A stretch of DNA of 64,000 nucleotides from Beijerinckiaceae bacterium (GCA_947370975.1 CANBNG010000002.1:1-64000), one strand, 5' to 3'; counted from the stretch's first letter, positions 26,116 to 34,977 are shown. Numbers and translations are program-made. The notes: generated by a model from the letters alone, not told the origin.

Positions 26116-26462
26116 ATGCCGCACAATCAGACCGATCTCGCCGACTTCAGCTACTTTTTGGCTCTTGCTAGGCACCGTAATTTTCGGCGGGCCGGACTGG
26201 AAGTTGGGGTCAGCGCCTCGGCCCTGAGCCACTCGCTGAAGGGCCTTGAGGCCAGGCTGGGCGTGCGCCTGCTCTACCGCACAAATCGGAGCATCACCCT
26301 GACTGCCGCGGGAGAGGCGCTGCAGGCTGCTATTCACGGCCCGTTCGATGCGATCAGCACTGCGGTCGACGTGCTCAACCGCTTTCGCGATGAGCCGGCC
26401 GGCCGTATTCGGCTGAACGTTCTCGAACACGCCGGTTCGTTGCTGCTCGCCCCGGTACTCAC
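26116..26462 (+). pseudogene. LysR-type regulator, truncated after the DNA-binding domain
   Basis: From ATG 26116 the frame reads MPHNQTDLADFSYFLALARH, then the winged helix-turn-helix VSASALSHSLKGLEARLGVR and LLYRTNRSITLTAAGEAL, and stops matching the family after about 115 residues (LLLAPVL). From 26463 onward the sequence is antisense to a substrate-binding protein fragment. The effector-binding domain is lost. A short protein that binds DNA but does not respond might still be made. Confidence 0.75.
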
Positions 26463-26950
26463 CAGAGGGAATGGCTCCCGTTGCGGTCGGCCGTGCGTTG
26501 ACATGCTCGTGTTCGAGCAGCGACAGGATCAAAAGATGTATAGACGAGCCTGCGGCCGAGTAGTCCACCGACTTGCCCGCCGCGTCTTTCAAAGACTTGA
26601 TTCCGCTTGCCGAGTGAGCATACCAAAACAGCTCCGGCAAACCCGTAATGGCTGCGGAGATGACACGAACGGGCGCTCCCTTTGCATAGGCGCCGATCAA
26701 TCCAAGCAGGCCCGTGTGCATTGCGACATCGACACTGCCTGAGATAACGGCCTGTATTGTCGGGGGCGCCGCCGTGGGTATAGATGATTTCGATGTCGAG
26801 GCCTGCTTCTTTGAAGAGTCCTGCTTTAGCGCCCTATTCAACAATGCCCGTGTCCCAATTGCCTCTCTGAGGCAAGGCGACTCTCAGGGTTTCCGCTGAT
26901 GACGGGCTGGTGAGCAAAGCCGCGAGTGCGGCGATCAAGCAATGATTGAC
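26463..26950 (-). pseudogene. SsuA/TauA-like (NMT1) substrate-binding protein, N-terminal fragment
   Basis: On the minus strand a signal peptide (LIAALAALLTSPSSAETLRV) leads into ALPQRGNWDTGIVE, a TAG at 26836-26834, GAKAGLFKEAGLDIEIIYTH and, after a frameshift near 26770, TIQAVISGSVDVAMHTGLLG through SLLEHEHVNARPTATGAIPS. This is the first half of a periplasmic binding protein of the kind that serves sulfonate, nitrate or taurine ABC importers. It has a stop and a frameshift and is cut where the truncated LysR gene begins, so it is dead. Confidence 0.7.
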
Positions 26951-26971
26951 AGCAGGCCTGATTAACACCAA

Positions 26972-29074
26972 TCACTCCGAGATGATCTTCCCGAGAACCG
27001 CTTCATAGTCGTCCGCGTGTGCGACCTTGACGTCGCGCGCCTTGGTGCCCGGAAGGATTTCGAAGCGCGGATCGAAATCCACCATGGTGGCTGCGAGCTT
27101 CTGCAAGACGCTGAGATCCCCCTGCACCCGAGCGACACCGGAGGCGATCTGCGTCTCCAATGTCTTTTGACCGGCCATCACCTGCTCGAGATCCGAGCGA
27201 TTGATCGTGAGGGTCAGGTCGGGGTTCGGCGCTTGAAAGCCCTGGATGTTGGTCAGCGTCGCGTTCTCCATTTCGACGATGAACTTCTCGCCATTGTCCG
27301 GTGTGAGCAGATTGATGGTGAAACGCAAGCCTTCCGCCTTGCGGCTGTCCATGCGGATTCCAAGGAAGTTCAGGAACAGCTCTGTCGTCATCGCGCGGAT
27401 GACGTCGGGGCTGCTGGAACTGGCGGTGTTTCCCTCTGGAATTCCGGTGCGCAGTTCATAGGCCGCCGCGAGGAAGCTATTGCGCAGCCCCGGGTTCTCC
27501 TGCTGGTAGCCAAGCTGTTCGAAGATGTCGGCCAGAAGCTCCTTCGCCTGCTGGTTTTGCGGTTCGGCCTGAACCAGCTTGTTCACGATCTCGGAGGCGT
27601 GCTTGTACTTGCCTTCGTTATGCAGCTTCCGTCCCCTCTCCATGATGGGTGTCGCGCCGCCCATCATTTCCACGTAAAGCGGAGCCGATTCAGACGGCGA
27701 GAGCGGGATCAGGCTTGTTGGATTGCAATCCCAGAACCCGAGGAAGCGCTGGATCACGCCACGGCTGTTGTGCTCGGGTGAGCCGTGATAGCCGCGACAG
27801 TACCACTTGTCCTGCAGGCTTTTTGGAACCGTGTAGACGTTGTGGATCTCGTTGATCGTGACGCCCTGGTTGGCGAAATGCAGAACCTGATTGTTCATGT
27901 TGGCGTAGATGTCGCGCTGGCCGCGCAGCACCTCCTGGACCCGCGCATTGCCCCAGCGCGGCCAGTGATGAGACGCGAACATGACATCGGCGTGCACGCC
28001 GTAACGATACAAAGCCTCGTTGATATATTTGGACCAGCGCAGCGGGTCGCGCACGGGCGCGCCGCGCAACGTATAGATATTGTGCAGCGTGGCGTTCACA
28101 TTCTCCGCCATCCAGAGCGCCTTCATACCGGGTATCCAGGTGTTCATTTCGGAAGGCGCTTCGGTGTTCGGCGTGTTCTGGAACACCATCGGCACGCCAT
28201 CGATTTCGATCTCCTCGACATCTTGTTCCACGATCCGCGTCGGTGCGATCAGCCCCGGGGCGCCGGCCGATACGGCCTGGCCGAGCCCCTGGCCGACATA
28301 GCCGTGCGGCGCGGCGGGCAGCAGCAGGCCGTATTGGTAGAAAAGCCGGCGGTTCATCACGTTGCCGGCGTAGACATTCTCCTCGACTGTGTGACGCAGG
28401 AAATCGCGCGGCGCGAGGATCGGAATTTTGCCCGAGCGTACATCCGCTTCATCGACGATGCCACGAATGCCGCCCCAGTGGTCGCCATGGTTATGCGAAT
28501 AAATCACGGCGGTCACAGGAAGGCCTTCGCCCCGGTGCTGCTGGAAAAGCTTCCACGCGGCGCGGGCAATCTCTCCGGTGACGGCGACGTCGAACACGAT
28601 CCACCCCTTGCGGCCGCGCACGAACGAAATCTGCGACAAGTCAAAGCCTCGGATCTGATAAATGCCAGGAATGACTTCATAGAGGCCGTAGTTGTTGTTG
28701 AGCCTTGAGATGCGATGCAGTGAGGGATGAATGGAGTCGAACTCGTCCTGCTGTTCGAGGAACTGGAAGCGCTCCATGTCCCATGCGACATGGCCAGCAT
28801 CGGCCATGATTTTCTTGTCCGGCATTTGCGCGATGAGGCCGCGCTTGTTTTCCTCGAAGTCGCGCGTATCGCTGAAGGGAAGAGTCTCTTTTGCCTGACG
28901 GAGCAGGTCTTTCGTATAGATCGAGGGCGCCTTGCCCTTGGGATGAAAGTGTCCCTGCAGCGGGGCTGTAGTCTGCGCGCGGGCCGAGCCCTCGTCGAGA
29001 ACCAGGGTTCCGCCAACTGCGAAAGCGGCGCTCACCGCAGGTACGGTTTTCATGAAGTCGCGCCTGGTAGACAT
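26972..29074 (-). CDS. Alkylsulfatase, metallo-beta-lactamase fold (SdsA1-like)
   Basis: The 700-aa enzyme hydrolyses alkyl sulfate esters such as dodecyl sulfate to alcohol and sulfate. A twin-arginine signal (TRRDFMKTVPAVSAAFAVGG) sends it to the periplasm. The zinc site is plain in YSHNHGDHWGGIRG (~195), with MWMAENVNATLHN-type residues and ASHHWPRWG further on. The C-terminal SCP2-like domain follows (ATLTNIQGFQAPNPDLTLTI). I chose the ATG at 29074 for its GGAGG site and the Tat signal. It borders fragments of a sulfonate-type binding protein and of an arylsulfatase, so the area may once have been an organosulfur utilisation locus. Confidence 0.93.
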   Translation of the reverse strand: MSTRRDFMKTVPAVSAAFAVGGTLVLDEGSARAQTTAPLQGHFHPKGKAPSIYTKDLLRQAKETLPFSDTRDFEENKRGLIAQMPDKKIMADAGHVAWDMERFQFLEQQDEFDSIHPSLHRISRLNNNYGLYEVIPGIYQIRGFDLSQISFVRGRKGWIVFDVAVTGEIARAAWKLFQQHRGEGLPVTAVIYSHNHGDHWGGIRGIVDEADVRSGKIPILAPRDFLRHTVEENVYAGNVMNRRLFYQYGLLLPAAPHGYVGQGLGQAVSAGAPGLIAPTRIVEQDVEEIEIDGVPMVFQNTPNTEAPSEMNTWIPGMKALWMAENVNATLHNIYTLRGAPVRDPLRWSKYINEALYRYGVHADVMFASHHWPRWGNARVQEVLRGQRDIYANMNNQVLHFANQGVTINEIHNVYTVPKSLQDKWYCRGYHGSPEHNSRGVIQRFLGFWDCNPTSLIPLSPSESAPLYVEMMGGATPIMERGRKLHNEGKYKHASEIVNKLVQAEPQNQQAKELLADIFEQLGYQQENPGLRNSFLAAAYELRTGIPEGNTASSSSPDVIRAMTTELFLNFLGIRMDSRKAEGLRFTINLLTPDNGEKFIVEMENATLTNIQGFQAPNPDLTLTINRSDLEQVMAGQKTLETQIASGVARVQGDLSVLQKLAATMVDFDPRFEILPGTKARDVKVAHADDYEAVLGKIISE

Positions 29075-29159
29075 GCGTACCTCCTGCCGCAATTTCTGCG
29101 GCCCCGTTCGTCTGCTGACCGACGCTATGACGAGCCCCATGCGTATGATCTTCGAGTAA

Positions 29160-29594
29160 ATTTAGGGCGGACTGCGCGAGGCGCATTGATCCTGCGCAAG
29201 GGAACCATGAATACGAAGCGCGCCAAAATTCAGGCGCAGTTGGCCCAACGCAGGGCCACGAATGAGCCGGTGACGTGGCGCAAGCCGCAACAATAGGTTC
29301 GGTGGAACTCGTCTTATTCGACACTGATGCAAACCAACCTCGCACACTCTTTGACGTGACTGGGCAGGTTGCACTGGCCAGAGCACCAACCGCAGGGTCC
29401 TACGAGTGCTCGACGAAATCATCGGCCGCGCGCGAGGCTGCTGCTCAGGCCGGTGCGTGTTGGGGAGATTCCAGCGGCGCGGTCCAGGCATTATAGCCAT
29501 AGAGCCTGAGCCGACCACCTTGACGGGAGGTGGATTGACAGGGTGCGGCCGCACCGGCAGGATCAAGAAAAATAAGAACTGGGGGAGGTGATCC
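29160..29594. other. Gene-poor stretch upstream of the cupin fragment
   Basis: No frame here gives a recognisable protein or a good start. The GC-rich frames on both strands look like chance. I see no repeat or clear IS end. Confidence 0.35.
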
Positions 29595-29815
29595 GTGGAC
29601 GGTGGGAAGCTCGTTGAGCGATGTCCGATTGCCGCAATCGATCACGCGGTTGCTTTCTCAATGCGGGATCTGCCCTTACGCGAGCAGGGCACGACCTATG
29701 ATCTTTTGGCTATGGCCGAGAATCTCTGGCTTGCCGTGAAGGTGTATGCGAGCGGCGACGAGAACGCCCTTCATACCCATGGCAGCGAAGATCATGCCTT
29801 CATCGTGCCTCATTT
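29595..29815 (+). pseudogene. Cupin-domain protein, truncated
   Basis: A GTG at 29595 after GGGGGAGGTGATCC starts MDGGKLVERCPIAAIDHAVA and continues to WLAVKVYASGDENALHTHGS, EDHAFIV. HTHGSEDH is the first cupin motif. After codon ~71 (29808) the frame no longer fits the family, and the second motif and the rest of the barrel are missing. The bases 29815-29975 read IETQRLDSVDGMFRRKTLRP on the minus strand, a protein-like segment I cannot identify, so another gene fragment was probably joined here. Confidence 0.5.
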
Positions 29816-30000
29816 TCTTCTGGCTGAGACTTACTCAGAACCATCCAACTCACGGCTGTGCGTATCTGCATGGTCTCCTCGATACCTGGGCGAAGCGTCT
29901 TGCGCCTGAACATTCCGTCGACGCTGTCCAGCCGTTGCGTCTCGATGTGGAGCCATTCCGCAGCGGCCGAGCGATGAAACGCGCAAGAAGGGTAATCTGC

Positions 30001-31023
30001 ATGACCAGAATCTTAGCCGTCTCGTTATGTTTTGGCGCTTTGGTCGCCAGCGCCACTGGCGCGCGGTCCGACGATGCGGATTTCTTCGCGGGCAAGAACG
30101 TCACTGTCATGATTGGATATGCAGCCGGCGGCACTTATGACGCGACCGCCAGATTGGTGTCGCGCCATATGGGCCGGCACATTCCCGGCAATCCGAACTT
30201 CCTTCCGCAAAATCTTCCAGGCTCGGGCGGAATCAAGGCTATTCTGAATCTCTACAGCGTGGCGCCGCGCGATGGCACGTCGCTGGGCATGCTGGCGCGC
30301 AGTTACGCCGTCGAGCCGGCTTTCAATCCGCAGATGGCGAAATACGACCCCGCCCGGTTCTTGCCGATTGGCAGCACCAGCAAGGAGGTATCGGTCGGGG
30401 TGGTCTGGCATGCGCGCGGCATCAAGTCCCTGGACGACTTGCAAACGCGCGAAATCACGGCAGGTGCAACCGGCATTATCGACGACACAGGGCGTTTTCC
30501 GACCCTCATCCGCAAGTTGACAGGGGCAAAGATTAAGGTCGTCACTGGCTATCCCGGCGGCAATGACGTGACGATGGCGATGGAGCGCAGCGAAGTCGAT
30601 GCGCGTATCGGTTGGTCCTGGGGTAGCCTTAAAAGCCGTTCAAAACCTTGGCTCGATGAGAAGAAGGTCAACGTCCTGATCCAGATGGCTCTGCAAAAGG
30701 CGCCAGATCTGCCGGATGTTCCTTTGATCATGGATTTCGCAAAGTCCGATCTCGATAGGAAGGCCCTGGAATTACTGTTCTCACCGCAAATCAGCGCATG
30801 GCCGCTGGTCGCGCCTCCTGATGTCCCGAAGGAGCGGATCGCAATCCTGCGCCGCGCCTTCGATTCCACCATGAAGGATCCGGCTTTTCTGGCCGACGCT
30901 GAAAAAATTCAAATTGAGGTCGATCCGGTATCTGGCGAGGCAATGCAGCAAGTCGTCACCCGGATCGTGACGTTCGACCGTTCTGTCATCGATCGCGCGA
31001 TCGAGCTGACAGAAGCCAAATAA
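30001..31023 (+). CDS. Tripartite tricarboxylate (TctC-like) substrate-binding protein
   Basis: This 340-aa periplasmic protein begins with a signal peptide (MTRILAVSLCFGALVASATG). The mature part matches the Bug/TctC fold in a divergent subfamily: ADFFAGKNVTVMIGYAAGGT, GGIKAILNLYSVAPRDGTSL and TGYPGGNDVTMAMERSEVDA. Such proteins bind organic acids and deliver them to TctAB-type permeases. No TctA or TctB is seen in the window. A flavin monooxygenase starts 23 bp downstream, so the ligand may be its substrate. It resembles the protein at 50677 more than the classical TctC at 32882. Confidence 0.82.
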   Translation: MTRILAVSLCFGALVASATGARSDDADFFAGKNVTVMIGYAAGGTYDATARLVSRHMGRHIPGNPNFLPQNLPGSGGIKAILNLYSVAPRDGTSLGMLARSYAVEPAFNPQMAKYDPARFLPIGSTSKEVSVGVVWHARGIKSLDDLQTREITAGATGIIDDTGRFPTLIRKLTGAKIKVVTGYPGGNDVTMAMERSEVDARIGWSWGSLKSRSKPWLDEKKVNVLIQMALQKAPDLPDVPLIMDFAKSDLDRKALELLFSPQISAWPLVAPPDVPKERIAILRRAFDSTMKDPAFLADAEKIQIEVDPVSGEAMQQVVTRIVTFDRSVIDRAIELTEAK

Positions 31024-31046
31024 GATCAACAAAAAAGGAATGGCAC

Positions 31047-32378
31047 ATGAGTCAGCGGCAGATGCACCTCGGGGTATATGCGGTGGGAACCGGCAACCAC
31101 ATCGCCGGCTGGCGCTATCCGGGCGCCACGACGAGCGGCGAGAACCTCGAAGTCTTTAAAAAGATCGCAGCCTCCTGTGAAAGAGGAAAGCTCGACTTCC
31201 TCTTCGTTGGAGACAGCCTTGCCTTCTTGCCCGAGGGGCATCCCGGGCAGGTCACGCGCTTCGAGCCGACGACGCTCCTCTCGGCGCTCGCCGGCGCCAC
31301 CACGCACGTCGGACTCATCGGCACCGCCTCCACCACCTATAGCGAACCCTTCAATATCGCACGGCAATTTGCGTCGCTCGATCATCTTAGCGGCGGCCGC
31401 GCGGGCTGGAATGTCGTCACGTCGACATTGCCCGAGGCTGCCGAAAATTTTGGCCGCGAGATGGTCGATCACGACCGTCGTTACGAAATCGCCGGAGAAT
31501 TTGTCGATGTCGTTCAGGGGTTGTGGGACAGCTGGGAAGACGGCGGCCGCATCGAAAACAAGGAAACAGGACAGTACTACGACCTGAGCAAAGTTCATGC
31601 GCTCGACCACAAGGGACAATTCTATTCGGTGAAGGGCCCGCTCAACATCACACGGACCCCGCAGGGTCGGCCCGTCATCGTGCAGGCAGGCTCCTCACCC
31701 ACCGGCCAGGCGCTCGCAGGGCGCATCGCCGAAGTCGTCTTCACGGTTCAGCTCGAACTGGATGTGGCCTGCGAATATTATGCAAACATCAAGAAGCATG
31801 TTGTTGCGGCCGGCCGTCGTCCTGAACATTGCAACATCCTGCCCGGTATGGTCCCGATTGTCGGCCGAACGGACGAAGAGGCGCAAGCCAAGCTGGCGCA
31901 GCTCATGACCTATGTGGACTCGACCAGCGCCATGCGGACTATGTCTCGCCGTTTCGGACATGACATGTCTCAATATCCACTTGATGGGCCCGTTCCTGAC
32001 CTGCCGGTGTCCAATCTGAAGCAAGGATACAGTACGGTTGCTTCCGCCAAGGCAAAAAGGCTGGGTTACAAGCTTCGGGACATTTACAACGAGATTGCGA
32101 TCGCGAGGGGCTATCTTCTCGCTTGTGGCAGCCCGACGACGGTCGCGGACCTCATGCAAGAATGGTTCGAGGCCGGCGCCATGGACGGGTTCGTCCTGCT
32201 GCCCGCGCATTTCCCCGAAGCCTTCGATGATTTCATCGACCTTGTCATTCCGGAATTGCAGAGACGCGGCCTGTTCCGCAAAGATTATCAGGGGACCACT
32301 TTGCGTGAACATCTTGGTTTGCCGACGCCAGAAAACAGGTTCGCACGCACCCGTTCCCAAGCGCGGGGGGACAAGTGA
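31047..32378 (+). CDS. FMNH2-dependent monooxygenase, NtaA/SnaA/DszA family
   Basis: This 443-aa bacterial-luciferase-type oxygenase uses reduced flavin supplied by a separate reductase. HLGVYAVGTGNHIAGWRYPG, RFEPTTLLSALAGATTHVGL, FNIARQFASLDHLSGGRAGW and NVVTSTLPEAAENFG are characteristic of the nitrilotriacetate, pristinamycin and dibenzothiophene-sulfone monooxygenase group. Good AAAAGGAATGGCAC site before the ATG. It follows a TctC-like binding protein in the same direction, and no flavin reductase is nearby. The substrate is unknown; the adjacent alkylsulfatase makes a C-S or C-N cleaving role plausible. Confidence 0.88.
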   Translation: MSQRQMHLGVYAVGTGNHIAGWRYPGATTSGENLEVFKKIAASCERGKLDFLFVGDSLAFLPEGHPGQVTRFEPTTLLSALAGATTHVGLIGTASTTYSEPFNIARQFASLDHLSGGRAGWNVVTSTLPEAAENFGREMVDHDRRYEIAGEFVDVVQGLWDSWEDGGRIENKETGQYYDLSKVHALDHKGQFYSVKGPLNITRTPQGRPVIVQAGSSPTGQALAGRIAEVVFTVQLELDVACEYYANIKKHVVAAGRRPEHCNILPGMVPIVGRTDEEAQAKLAQLMTYVDSTSAMRTMSRRFGHDMSQYPLDGPVPDLPVSNLKQGYSTVASAKAKRLGYKLRDIYNEIAIARGYLLACGSPTTVADLMQEWFEAGAMDGFVLLPAHFPEAFDDFIDLVIPELQRRGLFRKDYQGTTLREHLGLPTPENRFARTRSQARGDK

Positions 32379-32468
32379 AAGGATGCTTTGCCTGATCAAC
32401 CATGATTTCGATTGAAGAACGCGAAGAGCGTGTGGCCTCATTTGCTCGCTCACTGCTTTATCAAAATG

Positions 32469-32549
32469 GTTCGGTAAAGATCGATGCGCGTCCCCGCAAC
32501 CAAAGCTTAGCTAAGCAAAAAGCCGCCCCAAATGGGCGGCTTTTTTGTT
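32469..32549. repeat. Hairpin repeat copy D with terminator
   Basis: GTTCGGTAAAGATCGATGCG and CGTCCCCGCAACCAA match copy C at 25290; the right arm then diverges (AGCTTAGC for CTTTACC). AAAAAGCCGCCC pairs with GGGCGGCTTTTTT directly after, giving a bidirectional terminator that also closes the monooxygenase unit. A relic of the serine recombinase 3' end follows immediately, as at copy B. Confidence 0.6.
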
Positions 32550-32550
32550 G

Positions 32551-32610
32551 TCCAGATTCACCGCCGTCGCCGCGATCTCGCCCGATCAGTTCGGCCTCGC
32601 AGCCGCCCTC
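32551..32610 (-). pseudogene. Relic of a serine recombinase 3' end
   Basis: On the minus strand 32610-32580 reads EGGCEAELIG, matching PEGGCEVELIG near the C-terminus of the recombinase at 4263; one extra G then shifts the frame and GEIAATA-like codons follow. Only about 20 codons survive. It shows that a second copy of the recombinase element once lay here. Confidence 0.6.
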
Positions 32611-32725
32611 TACTCATGGCTGGGAAAGATAACGAGCGTCTGCAACCCGTAGCGCATGGGATAACGTCCGGCCATCAACGCCGCGCGAGAGGGTGTGCAG
32701 ACCAGCTCGCCATAAAATGATTCCT
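32610..32725 (-). pseudogene. Arylsulfatase active-site fragment
   Basis: The minus strand reads FYGELVCTPSRAALMAGRYP, then MRYGLQTLVIFPSHE and TAG. CTPSRAALMAGRYP is the sulfatase signature in which the cysteine becomes formylglycine. Only about 35 codons remain. They are joined directly to the recombinase relic, which supplies the stop. An earlier sulfatase gene was cut by the recombinase-bearing element. Confidence 0.7.
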
Positions 32726-32881
32726 TGTTTTCAGTGCTTTCACGATAACGACACAAACCCGCATTGCGGTACAGTTTGCCTGCATGGTGGAAAAAGAGCT
32801 TTTCACCCGCGCACCAGACCGTAAGATGACCTCGAGCCGGAAAACCGGCCATTCGAGGAAACGTTTCGGAGGGAGCGCCAT

Positions 32882-33871
32882 ATGGCAGCCCATCATTTCA
32901 CGCGTCGTGGCGTTGCGCAGATGCTTGCGGGCGGAGCGCTCGCCACACTGAGCGGCGGCGCGCAGGCGCAGGTCGCCGGCGGCGACAAGAACATCACCTT
33001 CATCGTCCCCTTCAGCGCGGGCAGCGGGCCCGACACGATCGGCCGCATCGCCGCGCAATATCTGCAGGCGAAGTGGAAGCAGACAATTGTTGTCGACAAT
33101 CGCGTTGGCGCCAGCGGCAATATCGGTACGGCGGCGGTCGCGCGCGCGGCTCATGATGGCCTTACCATGCTGGTGACGGCCAATACGCTTGTCATGAATG
33201 TCAGCCTGTTCAAGAACGCGCCTTACGACCCGATTGCGAATTTCGCGCCTGTCGCAGGCCTCGTCTATTCCGTCTTTGCCTGCGCGGTGCACAAGTCGCT
33301 CGGCGTCAACACACTGCAGGAGCTGGTCGAGCTGGCGAAGAAGAAGCCGGATGAGGTCAACTTCGGCTCGCCGGGGCCGGGATCGCCGCACCATATCGCG
33401 CTTGAATTGTTCAACCAGAAATCGGGCGCAAAGCTGCGCCATGTTCCCTATCGCCAATTGGCGGGCGCGATGCAGGATCTGTCGGGGGGGCATATTGGCG
33501 GCATGTTCATGCCGGCCCTGCAGGCCAACTCGCTGGCGCAGAGCGGGGACGTGAAGATCCTGGCGATCTCCGGCGACAAGCGCATCGCGCTCGCGCCCAG
33601 CGTGCCGACCATGACGGAGGCGGGCGTGCCTGGCATCGACATCGACAATTGGTGGGCGATCTTTGCGCCAGCTGGAACGCCGTCCGACGTCGTCGCAAAG
33701 TACAACACTGACCTGAACGCCATGCTGGCCGATCCGGATATCAAGGCCAAGCTTGATGCGCAGGCGCTGCAGGTGATCGGCGGCGGGCCGGACCGGCTGA
33801 AGGAGATTGTCGCGCGCGATCTCAAGCGCTGGGCGGAGGTCATCAAGACCGCCGGCATCCAGCCGGAGTGA
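32882..33871 (+). CDS. TctC/Bug family substrate-binding protein
   Basis: The 329-aa exported protein has an N-terminal signal with paired arginines (HFTRRGVAQMLAGGALATLS). The body is classical Bug: ITFIVPFSAGSGPDTIGRIA, VVDNRVGASGNIGTAAVARA, FGSPGPGSPHHIALELF and SVPTMTEAGVPGIDI. It binds an organic acid in the periplasm. The amidohydrolase start overlaps its stop, so the two are co-transcribed and the ligand is probably that enzyme's substrate. No TctA or TctB permease is present. A CGGAGGGAGC site precedes the ATG. Confidence 0.9.
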   Translation: MAAHHFTRRGVAQMLAGGALATLSGGAQAQVAGGDKNITFIVPFSAGSGPDTIGRIAAQYLQAKWKQTIVVDNRVGASGNIGTAAVARAAHDGLTMLVTANTLVMNVSLFKNAPYDPIANFAPVAGLVYSVFACAVHKSLGVNTLQELVELAKKKPDEVNFGSPGPGSPHHIALELFNQKSGAKLRHVPYRQLAGAMQDLSGGHIGGMFMPALQANSLAQSGDVKILAISGDKRIALAPSVPTMTEAGVPGIDIDNWWAIFAPAGTPSDVVAKYNTDLNAMLADPDIKAKLDAQALQVIGGGPDRLKEIVARDLKRWAEVIKTAGIQPE

Positions 33872-34881
33872 GCACCATGTCCGCACGCAAGCTCGCGACC
33901 GGGCCGATCGACGTGCATGCGCATGTCGTCGTGCCCGAAATCTGGGACGTGACGAAGGCGTACAGCGTGTTCACGCGGCCGCCCGAAGGGGTGGTGCTGA
34001 GCGAGGCGGCGCGCGCTGCGGCGGCCGACCGCGTAGCTTTCGTGATCGCCTCGATGGGCGACATGGAGGCGCGCGTCGGCCACATGGATGGGATGGGCGT
34101 TGGCGTGCAGGTGCTCTCGGCGAGCCTCGTGCACCAATGTACCTATTGGGCGTCGCACGCTGAAGGGCTCGCGCTCGATCGGCGCTCGAATGATTGGATA
34201 GCCGAACGCGCGGCGCGTGACCCCTTGCGCTTCCTGGCGCTGGGGACCGTGCCGCTGCAGGCGCCCGAGCTTGCCGCGGCGGAGCTGCGTCGCTGCATGC
34301 GTGAGCTTGGGTTCGTCGGCGTGAACATTTCGACGCGCGTCGGCGAGATGGAAATCGGCGATGCCCGCCTGCGGCCCTTCTGGGAAGCGGCGGCGGAAGA
34401 GGGCGCTCTGGTTTATATCCATCCAGCAGGCAATCCGGCCCCGCGTTTCCGCAAGCACTTCCTCTGGAACTCGATCGGCCAATCTTTCGAGGAGGCGATG
34501 GCCATCGCTTCGCTGATGTATGAGGGCGTGCTGGAGAGCTTCCCGCAGCTGTCGATCTGCGTCTCGCATGGCGGCGGCTATATGCCCACTTACATGGGGC
34601 GCATCGAGCGGAACTGGGTCGAGAAGCCGACGACGCGCGTCAACATGCGGCGTTCGCCGACGGAATATCTGAAGACGCTCTGGTACGACACCTGCGTCTA
34701 CGACACGCAGGCGCTGCGCGTGCTGGCGCAGACTGTGGGCGCAGACCGCATCGTGCTGGGGACCGATTATCCGGTGGGCGACCGCAATCCGCATGAATTC
34801 GTTGCGGCGTGTGGATTCTCGGAGGCCGAGGTCGCAGGCATCATGCGCGGCAATGCGGAGCGGATGCTTTTCAAGTCTTAG
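33868..34881 (+). CDS. Amidohydrolase 2 family protein (ACMSD/decarboxylase-like)
   Basis: The 337-aa protein is a metal-dependent TIM-barrel enzyme of the amidohydrolase-2 group, which contains non-oxidative decarboxylases such as ACMSD and some hydrolases. IDVHAHVVVPEIW (HxH at about 16-18), ALVYIHPAGNPAPR, ICVSHGGGYMP and VLGTDYPVGD give the metal ligands. It starts at GTG 33868, overlapping the preceding stop (GTGA), or at ATG 33877. It is paired with a TctC binding protein and faces the IclR-linked catabolic operon, whose last gene encodes a related amidohydrolase. The substrate is unknown, probably a carboxylic acid. Confidence 0.87.
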   Translation: MSTMSARKLATGPIDVHAHVVVPEIWDVTKAYSVFTRPPEGVVLSEAARAAAADRVAFVIASMGDMEARVGHMDGMGVGVQVLSASLVHQCTYWASHAEGLALDRRSNDWIAERAARDPLRFLALGTVPLQAPELAAAELRRCMRELGFVGVNISTRVGEMEIGDARLRPFWEAAAEEGALVYIHPAGNPAPRFRKHFLWNSIGQSFEEAMAIASLMYEGVLESFPQLSICVSHGGGYMPTYMGRIERNWVEKPTTRVNMRRSPTEYLKTLWYDTCVYDTQALRVLAQTVGADRIVLGTDYPVGDRNPHEFVAACGFSEAEVAGIMRGNAERMLFKS

Positions 34882-34905
34882 GCGCATCCCCTCAGCTTCG
34901 TCATT

Positions 34906-34953
34906 GCGAGCGAAGCGAAGCAATCCATCTTTCGGGCGCCCGAAGATGGATTG
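34906..34953. repeat. REP-like palindrome between convergent genes
   Basis: ATTGCGAGCGAAGCGAAGCA is the common lead of REP-type repeats. It is followed by CAATCCATCTTTCGGGC pairing with GCCCGAAGATGGATTG (34921-34953, one bulged T). It lies between converging transcription units, where it may stop transcription or protect mRNA ends. Confidence 0.6.
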
Positions 34954-34977
34954 CCGCCTCTGGGTGGATGGCTTTAT

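Noticed and set aside
29815..29975. Protein-like minus-strand stretch after the truncated cupin
   Set aside because: Reads smoothly for about 50 codons but has no start, end or family I can name; noted in the cupin entry only.
33448..34923. Minus-strand frame of 491 codons
   Set aside because: Complement of the TctC and amidohydrolase genes; no motif.
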